Below are positions 22,091-34,389 of a stretch of 64,000 bases of DNA, piece by piece (the stretch's first letter is position 1; each line of letters starts with the position of its first letter). The notes under the pieces are model-generated. The model ran no database searches. It had not been told where the DNA came from and saw only the letters and a list, made by a program, of their open reading frames with translations. A program made the position numbers and the translations under genes. Origin of the DNA: Talpa occidentalis (taxonomy: Eukaryota > Chordata > Mammalia > Eulipotyphla > Talpidae); NCBI RefSeq assembly GCF_014898055.3, contig NW_023603184.1:108924615-108988614 (forward strand), read 5' to 3'.

Positions 22091-22480
22091 TGTAGGGGGC
22101 AGGAATGACATGGAGCAGGTGTTTTATAATTCCAGCAGACTGGGGGAATGGAGGAGTCCTGGAGAGGAGTCCTGGTGTCTTTTGCAGGATTTTATTGGGA
22201 TTTATCAGGTTCACGGCAGGCAGTGATGCTGGGGGGCTGGGAGGCTGGCAGGCCTCACTCGTCTTCACTCTATCTGGGCTCTCTGGTGCTTCTCTCTGCT
22301 TCTCTGCTGCTGGCATCTGCGTGATGCAGCCCTTAAAAGCCCAGGTGAATCCCATCTACATATGCTCACACCCTACTCCAGGTGCCTGCCATCAGGCATG
22401 CATTCAGGACCACAGGGTTCCCTCATCTATCCTAATGGTGGGGGGGCAGAAAAGCCTGATACTTTCTACCTTACCCTACA
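22091..22480 (-). mobile_element. Solo LTR, 390 bp, minus strand, with 5-bp duplication
   Basis: The ends are perfect 7-bp inverted repeats (TGTAGGG at 22091-22097, CCCTACA at 22474-22480). The 5-bp target AGAAG is duplicated at 22086-22090 and 22481-22485. On the minus strand a TATA-like box (GGCTTTTAAG, plus ~22331-22341) is followed ~140 bp later by AATAAA (plus TTTATT 22191-22196), the normal U3-R layout. No internal retroviral genes adjoin it. A 5-bp duplication and ~390-bp length suit an ERVL/MaLR-type LTR, but this class call is inference. Open frames at 21855-22355 (-) and 22105-22530 (+) cross it and are not genes. Confidence 0.82.
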
Positions 22481-22485
22481 AGAAG

Positions 22486-23035
22486 CTACACCTTGGTGAG
22501 AAGGCGAGGGGAGGGGCTCCCTGCCCGTAGAAGCAGTTGGCTTTCTAACACCAGAGTCTGGAATCTGAGGAGGAGGATCAGGTCAGAACCCTCTAGGTCA
22601 TCAGTTTCACTAACCTGAGCTAAGTAAAATTTAATAATTTTTATGAATTGTGAAAGTGATGAGATATCAATGGACTCGCCTGAGATATTCAGAAGCAGAA
22701 AAGTGGCAGTCGGCCAATCACAATTGAAGCAGTGAGTAGAGAAGAATAAAACAGCTTCATGTTAATATTCCACTGAGTGTAAACTAGGCAGTCGGTGGTC
22801 ACTCTTAAATTATCAGCTCACCTAGAAGAGTTTTACACATGAATTTGTGGACCATGGAAGCAGGTTTTTTACATCTTGATTTTTTTTTCTTTCAGATCCC
22901 TTCTCAGGGCTGGCCAGCAGTAGCAGCAGCAAGTTAGCCTCACTGTTTCTTTGTGGGTTCCACTACAGAATGGAGAATTCAATTTATTCAGCTATTTATA
23001 AGGTATGTGATTATGTAAATGTTTTTACATTAGTG
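22486..23035. other. No gene recognised
   Basis: Unique DNA. A T-run and pyrimidine tract followed by 'cag' at 22878-22897 resembles a splice acceptor by chance, and no exon-like frame follows. Confidence 0.45.
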
Positions 23036-23287
23036 TTTTTTATTTATTTATACAAGAACTGGGGTACAGGCCAGAGGCGTGGGAAGGTGAGAGGATTCAC
23101 CAGAGTCAGAGCCAGGAGCAGAACAGGCAGACTGACTGAAATACACTGCTGAAGGGAGCAGCGGGCAATACAGGAGAGGACTGCTGCGCCATGTGGGTTT
23201 CTCCGTGGCTAGCCAGGAATTGAACCCACACTGCAGAGGCTGTGGACAGCTTCACAGTGCAGTGCTCAACCCGATGCGCCACCAGCT
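23036..23287 (-). mobile_element. tRNA-derived SINE, minus strand
   Basis: 'ttttatttatttatacaagaactggggtacaggcc' is the antisense tail junction, 'attgaacccacactgcagag' the antisense B-box region, and 'gatgcgccaccagc' the head. The last head bases (ggaggccc) are lost and the right side runs into a T-tract, so no TSD can be read. Frames at 22970-23152 (+) and 23106-23306 (-) are SINE sequence. Confidence 0.85.
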
Positions 23288-24079
23288 TTTTTTTTCTTAT
23301 TTTCACATAATTAGTGACCAGTTGTTAAGAGGTTTGAGACTTTAGCATATAAATACAGCACAAGAGCATAAAATTTTGATATAATTCTCCCACTTTTACT
23401 CTCTGTTCCTAACACACACCTCTGGAAAGCCATTTGCACACATTTATCTGTGTATGCAAGTTCCTCAGGTAATGACTTTGCTCTATTTTCATAGAACATA
23501 TTATGTATGATTGCAAAAACGTCTTTGACACAGCCTCAATTTACCGTTTTTGTTGACTTGCCCTTCTGGATTGTATGCATTTAACAAACGGTGCGTCTCC
23601 ATTTTGCGCTGTTCGATGTAAAACAAACTTCCACTAGATGGCGATATTGGAGTGAAAACTAATAGATCTTCAGTCACTGTCTATAAAACCCTCAGTCTGA
23701 AATGAAATCCATTGTAGCTTGTCATTTTGGTTTGCGAATCAGGTCTGCTCCCTGTTTAAATGGATTGGGATGATTTGCTATTTAGGGGAGAGATCTCTCA
23801 AAACCTTTCTCGGAAGGCCCCAGTGGATAACAGGTAAAACTATGAAGAGGCAATGTTGTTAATTTAATTCTCATCCAGACCACTTAGTTGCTGACATTTT
23901 TGGTGCCCTTATGATAGATAATCCACTGACACAAGGAACAATGCCACAGTGATAATCATTTTTTCACCTAGGTCGCTGTTGCACCAATGGATACTGTACC
24001 AGTCCTGTCTCCTCAGCTGAGGGGATGGATGGTTTTATTAGATTACCAACTGTTAACAGTGACCTAATCTTTGACAGTG
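23288..24079. other. Unique DNA with CpGs and a CTCF-like motif
   Basis: No gene seen. Between 23580 and 23680 there are several CpGs in otherwise AT-rich DNA, plus the motif annotated at 23631. This is the start of the best candidate regulatory interval in the window. Confidence 0.4.
23631..23643 (+). promoter_or_regulatory. CTCF-core-like motif
   Basis: CCACTAGATGGCG fits the CTCF core pattern CCASYAGRKGGCR at every position. It lies in unique, non-repeat sequence with neighbouring CpGs. Binding is inferred from the motif only. Confidence 0.5.
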
Positions 24080-24185
24080 TGTCCAGTGCGTCGCAAAGCA
24101 CAGTAACTGGACTAGCAGCATCACCTGGGAGTTTGTTAGATATGTAGATTCTCAAGCCCAAAGCCACTGAATTTGATCCTCACAG
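24080..24185 (+). repeat. hAT (MER58/MER5-like) remnant
   Basis: 'agcagcatcacctgggagtttgttagatatgtagattctcaagccc' is the typical motif string of MER58/MER33-type elements, followed by 'actgaatttgatcctcac'. Only a partial copy is present. The minus frame 23964-24167 lies across it and is not a gene. Confidence 0.6.
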
Positions 24186-24867
24186 TAAAATAAACTAAGT
24201 AAAACAACTGTCTTATATCATTTTTATCTCACCTTTTTCCTGAAAGCCCTTAAAGAGCAACTTTGAAGACAGACAGGTGAGAGGAATTTTTGAAAACAAG
24301 CTTGTGTTGCGCTTAACCTACACAGAGGCACGGAGGGCTCGCTCTGCACTCCCTTCCAATCCAGCCTGTCACCAGGGAATCCAGGTCCCCTCCTCCACAC
24401 CCTTTGCAGGGTAATTAATTAAGCCTGTGTTTTCTTTTTGGAGCAAGAGGATGAGATGCCCAGAAAGGCCGCCAGATGGCAGTCTCGTTCCTACGCTGTC
24501 TCTGCATGAATGAAAGGCAGTTTCTGGTCCTTTTCTGTAGTCAAAGAAAGACGATCCAGGGGCAGCATTCGTTTCTTGGTCCCGCTGCTGGTCTCTTTTT
24601 CTACTGCAGCATGAGTCAGGAGCAAGAAAGGAAAAGCGGATGAAAGGAGAGGAGATGGAGAAAGGGAGCATCGAAACAGGGAGGGGAGGGGTTGATTAAT
24701 GCATCAGAGAACTACTATGTAGAACTGGGATCTACTATTGTCCTCATTTCCCCCAGTAAATGTGGGGGAGTCACCAGGAGGTGAAGCATCTGTGAAGTTG
24801 GGGCTAAGGCAAGAGCAATCAGCTCAGACAGGTGTCTGGAGTAGTCGTCTTCGGTTCTTGGGTGAGG
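24186..24867. other. Unique GC-richer DNA with second CTCF-like motif
   Basis: No gene recognised. The minus frame at 24369-24671 (100 codons) is Ser/Arg-rich with no domain I know. It covers the GC-richer part, so composition alone could explain it, but of all unassigned frames it lies in the least repetitive sequence. Confidence 0.4.
24469..24482 (+). promoter_or_regulatory. CTCF-core-like motif
   Basis: CCGCCAGATGGCAG differs from the CTCF core pattern only at the third base (G for A). It has the same orientation as the motif at 23631. Confidence 0.45.
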
Positions 24868-25035
24868 GAGTACCTGTACATTCGAATCACATGAAAAGCT
24901 TTTAAATCTCTCTATTCCCAGACTTTACCCTATGCCAATCCCATCAAAACTGAGGGGCAGCTCCAAGGCATCAGTATAGTTTTAAATCCTTCCTGTGATT
25001 CTAATAAGTGTCTAGGACTGAGAAACACCATATTA
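24868..25035 (+). repeat. MER5A-like hAT transposon remnant
   Basis: 'acattcgaatcacatgaaaagcttttaaat' and 'ggcatcagtatagtttt', then 'tgattctaataagtgtctaggactgagaaacacca' follow MER5A order and end in a decayed terminal repeat (ttgagaacca type). Confidence 0.65.
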
Positions 25036-25220
25036 AAGACTTTGAGGTTAAATTTGTGGCAAGGTCGTTTCAAAGAAGAGACCTTGGTTGCCTCATACCT
25101 GGTATAAACTTCATCACTGAAGTGTTGTGCTGGCCAGTTTTGATATTCAAAATAGAGATTTTTTTGTACAACTGAAAGGTATCACTTCGTGGACCTCTAT
25201 CCTCTCCTCCCTTCCCCCTT
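25036..25220. other. No gene recognised
   Basis: Short unique stretch ending in a C/T-rich tract (25197-25228). Confidence 0.45.
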
Positions 25221-25233
25221 CCTCCTTTTATTT

Positions 25234-25501
25234 ATTTATTTTTTAAAGATTTATTGATGCACACAAGAACTGGGATACAGGCCAGAGGCACCGGAGGGTA
25301 AGAGGATTCACCAGAAACAGAGTGGGGAACAGAACAGGCAGACTGACGGAATACACTGCTGAGGGGAGCAGAGGAAGAGACAGGAGAGGTCTGCCTCGCC
25401 ATGTGGGTTGCTCCCTTGCCAGCTGGGAATCAAACCTGCGCTGCAGAGGCTGCGGACAGCTTCACAGCGCTGTGCTCAACCCACTGCACCACGGGGGAGG
25501 C
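25234..25501 (-). mobile_element. tRNA-derived SINE, full length, minus strand
   Basis: 'aaagatttattgatgcacacaagaactgggatacaggcc' at the left and 'ccactgcaccacgggggaggcc' at the right. A 13-bp TSD CCTCCTTTTATTT lies at 25221-25233 and 25502-25514. The frame at 25322-25693 (+) starts in the SINE and runs out of it, so it is not a gene. Confidence 0.9.
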
Positions 25502-25514
25502 CCTCCTTTTATTT

Positions 25515-28500
25515 TTTTGAGGGGGAGAATGAAGAGTGAAAATCCAGAATTGTGGATACTAATTGAGGAATATTATTTCTGTTTTAATAAGATTTTTTTG
25601 AGTGATAATATAAGTGTTCTGAACTTAAAATATTCTAAACCATATAAACTCCTTTTTGCCTTTGGCCACATGTTCTTAGGTGCCCTCAGGTGACAGTCCT
25701 TATTTTAAAGGCTATGATAGTAAAAATTTTACATCAGTCTTGATGAAAGGCTGCTATTTTCATCTCATTAGTTTGTACTGATTAGACAGAATGAAAACAT
25801 TCTGTAAAAATTGCTTGCAAAACTGTAGAAGTATTCACTGGAGCTGGAAATTGTTCTATAATTCAAAACTTCTTTTGGAATGAATACAGTGAGTTTCTTG
25901 AAACTGTACATTGTGAATATTTTCTTCTTTGTTTATTCTGGAAAATCCTATATGTATCCTGGTAAAATTCTTAAGAGGCAGAATGAAAGCTGGAAGGAAA
26001 CATCATTGTGGTGTGAGAAATATGAAATATAGTTGAACTTCATGTAGATATTTAAACAAGGCTAAGCTTACTTATTTACACTAAAGGGGATCTCAAATGC
26101 ATCCCCGGAAATTCCACTGTTAGTGATATATTGTTAATCCTTCCCTGTGGATCCGTTTTTGAAATGTATGTTTTATTAGAACAAATAAGTTGTTAGGTCC
26201 TTATAAAAATGTATACAGTTGTTCTCTGTGAATGGATATTGAGTAAAAAATAGGCATTTCAGAAAAGGGAGCTTTTGGGGTGCAAAATCAATCATCTGTC
26301 TGGATTCTTCTTGGACTGCATGAGTAATCAAAACAGCATCAGATGGGTTAGCAAAGGAACAACATGAATTTAATAACATGCGTGGGGAGAATTCACTTGG
26401 CTGTAAATTCCAAAAATCGGGAATAGATATTCTGTATTTTAGGACCTGGGGCATGAAGGACAGAGTGGAGGAGACTGCACAAGTCAGACAAGAAGTGGGT
26501 GACATTATTTTTACTCTCTGAGTAAAGATGAGATTCTTAGAACATTTTTACTGATAAACCTAGTACTGGGTGATTTCAAACTACATTCTTTTAGGTCATA
26601 AAAGAGAGAGTAATGCTTGCTTTGATTAGGAAAAGGACAGAAACTTAGGACATATTAATCTCTTTTTCAAATAGGGGAGGGCTAAGGACTTAGGTAAGAA
26701 GAGAAGATTCTCCTCACCTTCAAGGCCCTCACTGCTCTCAACCTACAACAATCTTGCATTCTTTAAGCATAGGAAATAGTCCTTCTGAGGTTCACAGTTC
26801 TTTGATTGACCTCTATTTCTCCTACCAATGTAAGAACATGCCTATACTTGGCCTATTGAGAAAAGTCTATCAGATCCTTTTTTGGGGGTACTAACCTCAC
26901 AGGCAATGAAAGAGAAAAATAGCCTGGGGGAGGAAGGAAAGCAAATTAAAAATGGGAAGCCAAGGGGATTTCATGCTCTGTTTTGACTTAAGCATAGGTC
27001 AGGGCCAAAACTATGGATATTTTGAAGTGGTTAATTTATAGGATTAATATTCTTTTTCCAAGTGACTTTTCCAAGTGATTTCTCTCTGGTTTGTGGGTGC
27101 CTTAGAGGATGAAAAGTCGGTAGACTAATAAGGTGTCTTGCTTCCCAGATAGAGGTTTTCTGGATTCTGGAGACCCCTTCTATTTCTGTAGACATGTCCA
27201 AGGCAGTGTAAAAATTAAATTTGGACTTAATGCATTTGGATCAACTTTAGTTCGGAAGTGTGGTCAGCTTTTGAAATCATGGTTTAGATTCAGTTTGCAT
27301 TTAAAATCAAAACACATGGACTCCCTGACAGATGTTAAGCCCTTCTGTCTTTGAGGGATCAGCAAATGGTTTGAGAGATTTTTTTGGTTTTGGACCTAAT
27401 TTGTTGTTTAATTGGTAAACTATTTCTATGGCACTATAAAAATTTTAGGCATTGGTGCCTTTCTGTCTAAAACATAAACATATTTAATTAGTGGCAAGCC
27501 AGATCATTTGTTTCAATAGCTGCTTTTATTTTCCTTTGTTGATATGTTAAAATAGTTAAACACTTGCATTCATCTCATCCTATTAAAGGAACTCCATCAG
27601 GGAACAGTGAGGTAACATGTTTGGTGACAGCAGGCTGAGTCACTCTGCTATGAGAAAGAGATGAATAATGTTTTTTAATCTTACATCTATTGACTTTTTA
27701 AAATGTATACACCATTATTGAAGGAAGCGATTGCAGACTACATTTTGTTAACAGTTTATCTTTTTCATATCTTCATTATTAAATCAAATGGTACATTTAC
27801 TTATATGATACTACATAAAATGAAATTGCTGCATGACATTTCTTACTGTTTTTAATTCTCATTTTGAAAGATCTGGACATGCATTCTCGAAATTCTAGAA
27901 ACACTTTTAGTTTTCATACTAGTAGTTTTCATTACTCTTTCTTGGCTATTTGGCTGCCAACTGCTCTCTCATTTTAAGCATTATCTTATGTTTTGTGATT
28001 TACCTACTATTTGTCAAAAAAAATTTAAAAATGACATTTTCTAGTTTCCCATTAGAGCACAGCATGAAAGGGAATTGGATATAAAAGATCATATCGTGGA
28101 ATGTTTTCATTAGACAAATCCATTTTGTAAAAATTCAGAATGCCAATATAAGCAATTTGAGACTAGTACTTCATGAATTAAAAAAGAACCAATATTTTCC
28201 TAATATAATGTTACTTTTTGGAAGTAGATATTCCCTTCAGAAATATTATATCTAAGGTATATTTTTTAATATCAAGGTTAATAATTTTTAGAATTAGTTA
28301 TTGATTGTATGACTCCTGTAAATCAAAATTATTTCATTCTAGGACATTCAACAATTTTTCTTGAATTTGGCACAGTGCTTGATAATCTATAGTGTCACAA
28401 GAACATCCTTACTAAATTGTAGCTTACTCAAATAATTAATTTACTCTTATTGTTTCCGTCATAGAAAAAGAGACTACTTGGCCTCTTTTGGTAATAATTC

Positions 28501-29080
28501 CTCTAAATACTACTAAATTACTAATTGATTCAGATGGATGTTTCCTCATTTTAAAATCTCTAAAATTGGGATGTATCTTATAGTCAAAGACATTTTGCCA
28601 TTATAATTGGAAGCATTTTATTCTTTTTTAGTTACAAGGAATAATGATGCAATCTATAATCTGGTATCATATATTTAAATGACATATAACTAAATTAAAT
28701 TTGGAATTAACAGCAATTTAACAGATTTATGTTTCCAAGGGAATTTAAAAACAAGTTTTGCTTTTATGGCTAATTGTACAGACAAGATTCTTGGGCCATT
28801 TTCATATATGAAAAGCACAAAATACCTTGGTTTTGAGGAAATAGCACTATATTGTGAAATTCATCATGGTTTAGAATCGATCCAGGTATATTGTTGAGAA
28901 TGTGAACCACTTCCAACTCTCACCTAATTTGTTTTGAACATTTTTCTCAAATTAATTGTCATTAGTTGAACCTTTATTTTTTTATAAGTATGAGGTTATA
29001 ATTTGGTTTTCTCATCCTGGAGATCCTTTTTTTAAAATCATAATATATTAAAACTGATTATGAAAATAAATTAATTATTT
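25515..29080. other. No gene recognised (3.6 kb)
   Basis: AT-rich sequence without a repeat I can name. Frames at 26176-26505 (-) and 27133-27354 (+) show no domain. I found no RNA-gene-like structure by eye. Confidence 0.5.
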
Positions 29081-29092
29081 CATATATTATAG

Positions 29093-29430
29093 TTTTTTTT
29101 GACATTTATTTATTATTTTTATTTTTTTTTATAAAGGCATGTTTTTTATTTATTTATTTGTTTGTTTGTTTGTTTTGTTTATACATGCACTGGGTACAGT
29201 CAGAAGCGTGGGAGGATGAGAGAATTCACCAGAGCCAGAGCAGGGAGCAGAACAGGCAGAAGGACCAAAGTACACTGCTGAGGGGACCAGTGGGCGGCAG
29301 AAGAGGTCTGCGCGCCATGTGGGACCCTCCTCCGGTGGCCGGGGAGCAGCCGGGGATCGAACCGGCGCCGCAGAGGCCGCGGGCAGCTTCACAACCCAGC
29401 GCTCAACCGTTGTGCCACTGGGAAGGCCCC
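29093..29430 (-). mobile_element. tRNA-derived SINE with expanded tail, minus strand
   Basis: The left tail is unusually long and has become a mixed simple repeat (tttatttatttg, then tttgtttgtttg). The body carries 'gcactgggtacagtcagaagc'. The head has a very well preserved antisense B box (ggggatcgaaccggc). A 12-bp TSD CATATATTATAG lies at 29081-29092 and 29431-29442. Frames at 29150-29392 (-) and 29158-29442 (+) are SINE sequence. Confidence 0.92.
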
Positions 29431-31904
29431 CATATATTATAGGTTTTATAGGTACATACTGGGTATAAAAACTATTTTGTAAGTGACTTTGGGCTAGACA
29501 CTCAATAGAACATTGAAATGGTGACTAAAACATAATACTTGTCAGTGTTAGTTATACATATGTACCACTACGATGGGAATTTTTCTACAAGAGTAGATTT
29601 CTTGAAATCTTAGCAGGTGAAGTCTGGACTGCAGTCTTTCTTTGATGGTAAATTTCATTGTAATATGCATTGGCATTCATTGTTTTTTCAGAAACCTTAA
29701 AAATATTTTTTTACATGTTTTTCTTGTCAATACAGTGCTTACTGGATACCTGTGAAAATCTTATAATGATAGGGAAGAAGACTTTCTGCACAACTTCTTC
29801 AGTGATACTTTTCTATCCCAATAAAAAAGTTAAACTAATTTTATCGAATCTCTATTAGCTCCCTATGTGCAGTTCCTATGTGCAATGTTCATGGTGGTTA
29901 TACTCCATTGCTTCATTCATTCATTAGTAATGAATACTATGAGTTTGGGACACAAAATATTCCTTCCCAATGATAGCCATCCTTTCTCAGAAAGCATTAT
30001 TAAGGCTTTTAATAAGAGTGATTGCAAGCTCTGGTTTTATTAGGGCCTTCTATGTTGTGACTGTGAGGGACACTGTCTGCCTCTTTCCAGATTAATTCCA
30101 TATATGGGAAGCTATATACACATCACATCTAGGATAGACTGAGTTCCAACGTTGCTTAGTAAATGACTAAACAAAATTATTTAGCCCCTATAGTGGACCC
30201 TATCTATGTTCAGTGCTGGGATATAAGAATAAGTGATGCATGACTTCTTCCTCAATGAACTCACAATCTGGGGAAGATATAAGAGGAGGTTGTGTGCTGG
30301 GATTTTTGCTATTTTTACACTTCAGGAAACAGATATATAACTCTATTCCATTAAATCTTCGTCTGTCAGGTTATTCTATCTTGACTTCTGTTTCTTTTTA
30401 TCATCTTTCTTTTCAGGTAGGTGCTTTATTTAAGACAATACACTAATAGAATTTTCCAGAAGTTTAAGAAATATCTTCTGCTAAATGTCTTCTAATAAAT
30501 GTATTTTTCTAAATGATTAAATATATAAGCAGTAAAGTTCAATAGCTTAATATTTGTGGGGCACTTTTTATCAAGGGCTAGGTATTTGTTATGCAATTGC
30601 TCTTTAGTGTCCAAAGCTGATGTCCTTCCTTCATCATGGTTTTGTGAAATCAATTCTGTTTTATCTTCAAATAACTTCTTTGATTTTTGCTAGAGTCCAC
30701 TGAGAGGTCCTATAAATTTTGTTTCATAAAAATAAAAATGATAAAAACCTTAAAAGATTATTTGGAAAAGTATGGGAAAACTGTTTTCAAGTTATTAACC
30801 TGCTACAAGTTGATTTCTTAGCTATATTGCTCTCTTCGATTCTGCCTAGGGTAAAACAATATTATTGCCACCTGGTAACCACTTAGTGGCTTGCTGTCTG
30901 TCAAATTGGAATCATTAATCTAAGATCTACAGAACACACTGACCTCATCAAGAACTATCAGCCACATTAATCACATGGTGAGCAGTAATTAATACCCTTG
31001 CTGCACATCTCAGCAGATGCCAAGTGATAACTGTGACCAGAGACAAGCCATTTGGTGGGTGGTCTGAGGATGGTATTCTTTTAGTATAAATTGAGACATA
31101 TTGATAGAAAACTTACTATGTATATGAATGGAAAAAAAAATCAAGGCCTCACTTTCCTACTTGTCTAGTAGTATTGCCTCACCCATGCCTCATTTGTATG
31201 GATGTTCTTGATTCCCTGGGTATAGCTAATCATTTTTACTCTGTGCCATTGCTCTACCTTTGACCTATGTCCCTTAAAGCACCACTTATCAGAGATTTCC
31301 CATTACATATTTCCCCTCTTTAACAATTCTATGAGCACCCAAAAAACTATGTGATGTATTTGTATTTCTGACTAACTAGCACAGTTCCTGGCTTCTGTGA
31401 CTACATTATTATATACCTATTAAATGAAGGAGGGAAAATGCAATACATACAAACTATGACAAAAGCATTTGCTTCTCAGATTGTGGTCAAATTGGTGTTA
31501 GATGCATATCCTAGTTGCCCATGAGTGTGATGGGTACAGAGAAGGTGCTCAATAAATGTGCACCGAGTGTAAGTACTTCTTGGCAAGACTTCAGTTGAAC
31601 ACTTCTGCCCTGCGTATGCTGCTGATAATGAGCATGTTGGTAGATGGGGTCGACTGCCAAGTGAATTTTTAAAAGAAATATTTGTGGCTAAGTAAAAGTA
31701 TTTTATAAGAGTTTAGAAACTATAAATAACAAGTTTAGATAGATATTTTAAGAGAAAACATTTATGTAATTTCACCTAAATAATTAGCAAAGGTCCCAAA
31801 TGTCATTTTAGAGTTCTCAGAGGACTTCTGCTAACAAGGAAATACAAGGAACCCAAAATAAATGTTTCTTCTCTAAAACAATTAAAAACCACACACGGCA
31901 TTCA

Positions 31905-31908
<4 letters not shown>

Positions 31909-31938
<30 letters not shown>
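31909..31938. repeat. (CA)n microsatellite
   Basis: An uninterrupted CA dinucleotide run of about 15 units, preceded by looser CA-rich sequence from 31890. Confidence 0.95.
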
Positions 31939-31941
<3 letters not shown>

Positions 31942-34160
31942 GAAAGGTTAGTAGATGTTACAATCTCACTTTTATTAAAACCGGTAATAACATCAATAAA
32001 CTCTTACCGCTTTCAACTAAAACAAAGGAAAATATAATTCTTTTATGTTAAGGGACGTATGTAGTTTATGTTGCATAGGCAGTTTTTGTCAACGTAACCA
32101 AGTCAATTATACATTAAATACATATTAATGAGTATGCAAATTCATTAAATAATTTTATGATGTTTCCTTTTTTTGTTATACCACATCTATGTAACTTTGA
32201 AATTCCTGTGATTTTCCTGCGCTTTATTTTAGTAGCAAAAATGATTAATGTATATCAGCATACCTGAGGCAGGAGGAGTGGTGATCAGTGAAGAAGATAT
32301 CTTTAATTTACCCAGTGGATAAAAAACATTCTAAAAATTCTCAACAAAACGACAGGAAGCCGTGGTAAAAAGTAAATGAGGCAGATTTAGGCATTCAGGA
32401 ATTGTCTTTCTAATTTAGTGGCTTGTGCCTTTCTGACCTGCTCCTTTACTCATTTGATATTCTTATCAATTATTCATTTGTTTGGTTTCAGCCTGGCCCT
32501 CAATCTGATTATCCCATCATGTAGTTTGCTGGATAGGTGTCTCTGTAGAGCTCATGGTGTCCACTTCCTTTCCACTTCTGTGAGAGGCCTGCTGCTAAAA
32601 AAATACCCAATTTAGAAAGGCCAACAGCACTACCCTTCCCTGGCCTTCCTACTTTGTTGGCTTCAATTTTGAAGTGAAAATGCATAATTAAATTTAATAA
32701 TTTTATAATTAAAATGCCTATGTTCAAAATGGGTTATTTGTTAAATAGGCCATTTTACCATTCAGAAAATAACCTTAACCACTATCCATTTCACTACCTT
32801 TAACTTTCCTAGCCTTGAGTTCTATTTCTCTGCACTAAAGGTTGCCCTCTCTGACTTGTAATACAAAGCACCCATGACATGGGCCTATTTTATTTCTTTA
32901 CCAACTTTACGGAATCTTTGTGGGTGAAAGTAGCAGATTCTTTATACCTGTGGTTGGGTCATATGCCTGAACATTTTTGTCTGAAAACATGTATCATCTG
33001 TATTTTCCTTAAGCAAAAATGATGAAAACACTTAGCATACCTATTTTCTTTTATGAAATAGAAAATAATTTATTAATTCCCACCCTGAAAAGATGCTTGA
33101 TCACAGAGCATACATCTAAGATATTTACTAAAAAAAATATTAAAAATGGTCAAAACCATAGTTTATTTTTCAGGCATCCTGATAAATGCTCTTGGCAAAT
33201 ACAGTTTATCAAGTCATGTTTCAAGCTCCTCTCATGTATTTTCCTGGATTTAGGCCTATCAATTTCAAATGTATTGGCACTATTGCTTGAAATGAGGTTT
33301 GGAGGCTATTTGAGCAATGAAACCTAAATTTCAGCAGGGAAAGTTGAAAGGATTGAATTGAGTAAAGTCTAGTAAAAGGTAGTAATTGAACTAAGCTAAC
33401 AGACAATGGAAGAAGAAAGCTATAAGTCTGACAAATTACTGTATAAAAGGTTGTAAAATATCTGGGTTATGAGAATGTTGAGTTGATAATAGGTGGGCTA
33501 GCTAAGGAAAAAATGAGCACATACGTGAATGGTTTGCTTAGTGTTCCTATATGAGGAGCATAAGGTATTTTCATTGCTGATCCAGTATTATAGGGTCATG
33601 ATTAAAGTGATCTCTACTAGCATTAATGCAAAATGAAGAACTGTTCCTCAATGGAAAGATAAGCACTGCTTAGCCACAGAAGACTTGTGTATTTGTAGAT
33701 AAAAGAAGCCATATCTGAAATGGGTTGTCTGTTTAAAACAGAAAGCAAAATAATTTATTCATATCTCCTTTCAATCAGTGTTTCTGGGACTTTGGTTTCA
33801 TACTCCAAGATCTAGATGAGTGAAATAATTGAAATGTATGTTGAAATGTGGCATATTGAAGATAGATAAACATAGACTATAAACAATAAAATCACTACAT
33901 AGGATTTTTGATTTTTTTTAGTTCTTAAAATAAAAACTTTGAAGGATAAGATAATGTTTAATAGTTAGAGTAAGCCACTTAAAGTGGATTGTGAAAGAGT
34001 TAAAGAACAAATATTGAAAATTATTTTTCTGCAAGTACAGCAGCAGTTTGAGTGCCAGCTGCTGCTTTTGCAAAATAAGCATAAGCATTTGACCCTTGTC
34101 CCATAGTAGTTGTGGAAAGGAGAAATTTTGAAAGGAGGACAGGGAAAGGTCATGGAGAGG

Positions 34161-34208
34161 GTGTGTGTGTGTGTGTGTTTGTGTTTGTGTGTGTTTGTGT
34201 ATGCACAC
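34161..34208. repeat. (GT)n / (TTTGTG) microsatellite
   Basis: GT repeats interrupted by TTTGTG units, then a switch to CACACA at 34204-34210. Confidence 0.95.
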
Positions 34209-34389
34209 ACAGGAGGGTGAAAATAGAGAAGGAATAGAGGAAATACTCCCACAGGTACTTCGCCTCGTGACTATTCTTTATGTCTGGATTCTTTTTGGGC
34301 AGGCTAAATAATGACTGACTAAACAATGTCTCTGAAAAGAGAGAATAGAAAGCTCATTGGATACTGAAGATTAAGAAAAACCAAAAAGA

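Larger units (their letters stand above)
29443..34372. other. No gene recognised (4.9 kb), with old repeat scraps and microsatellites
   Basis: At 30185-30290 ('ttcagtgctgggatataag', 'caatgaactcacaatctggg') and 31500-31570 ('aaggtgctcaataaatgtgc') there are short pieces resembling old MIR- or L2-type repeats. None of the frames (29670, 30240, 32418, 32509, 33019, 33221, 33918, 33965) has a recognisable domain, and the last two run through a GT microsatellite. Confidence 0.45.

Noticed and set aside
22878..22980. Splice-acceptor-like pyrimidine tract followed by CAG and a possible exon
   Set aside because: No supported frame downstream, and it runs into a SINE within 150 bp.
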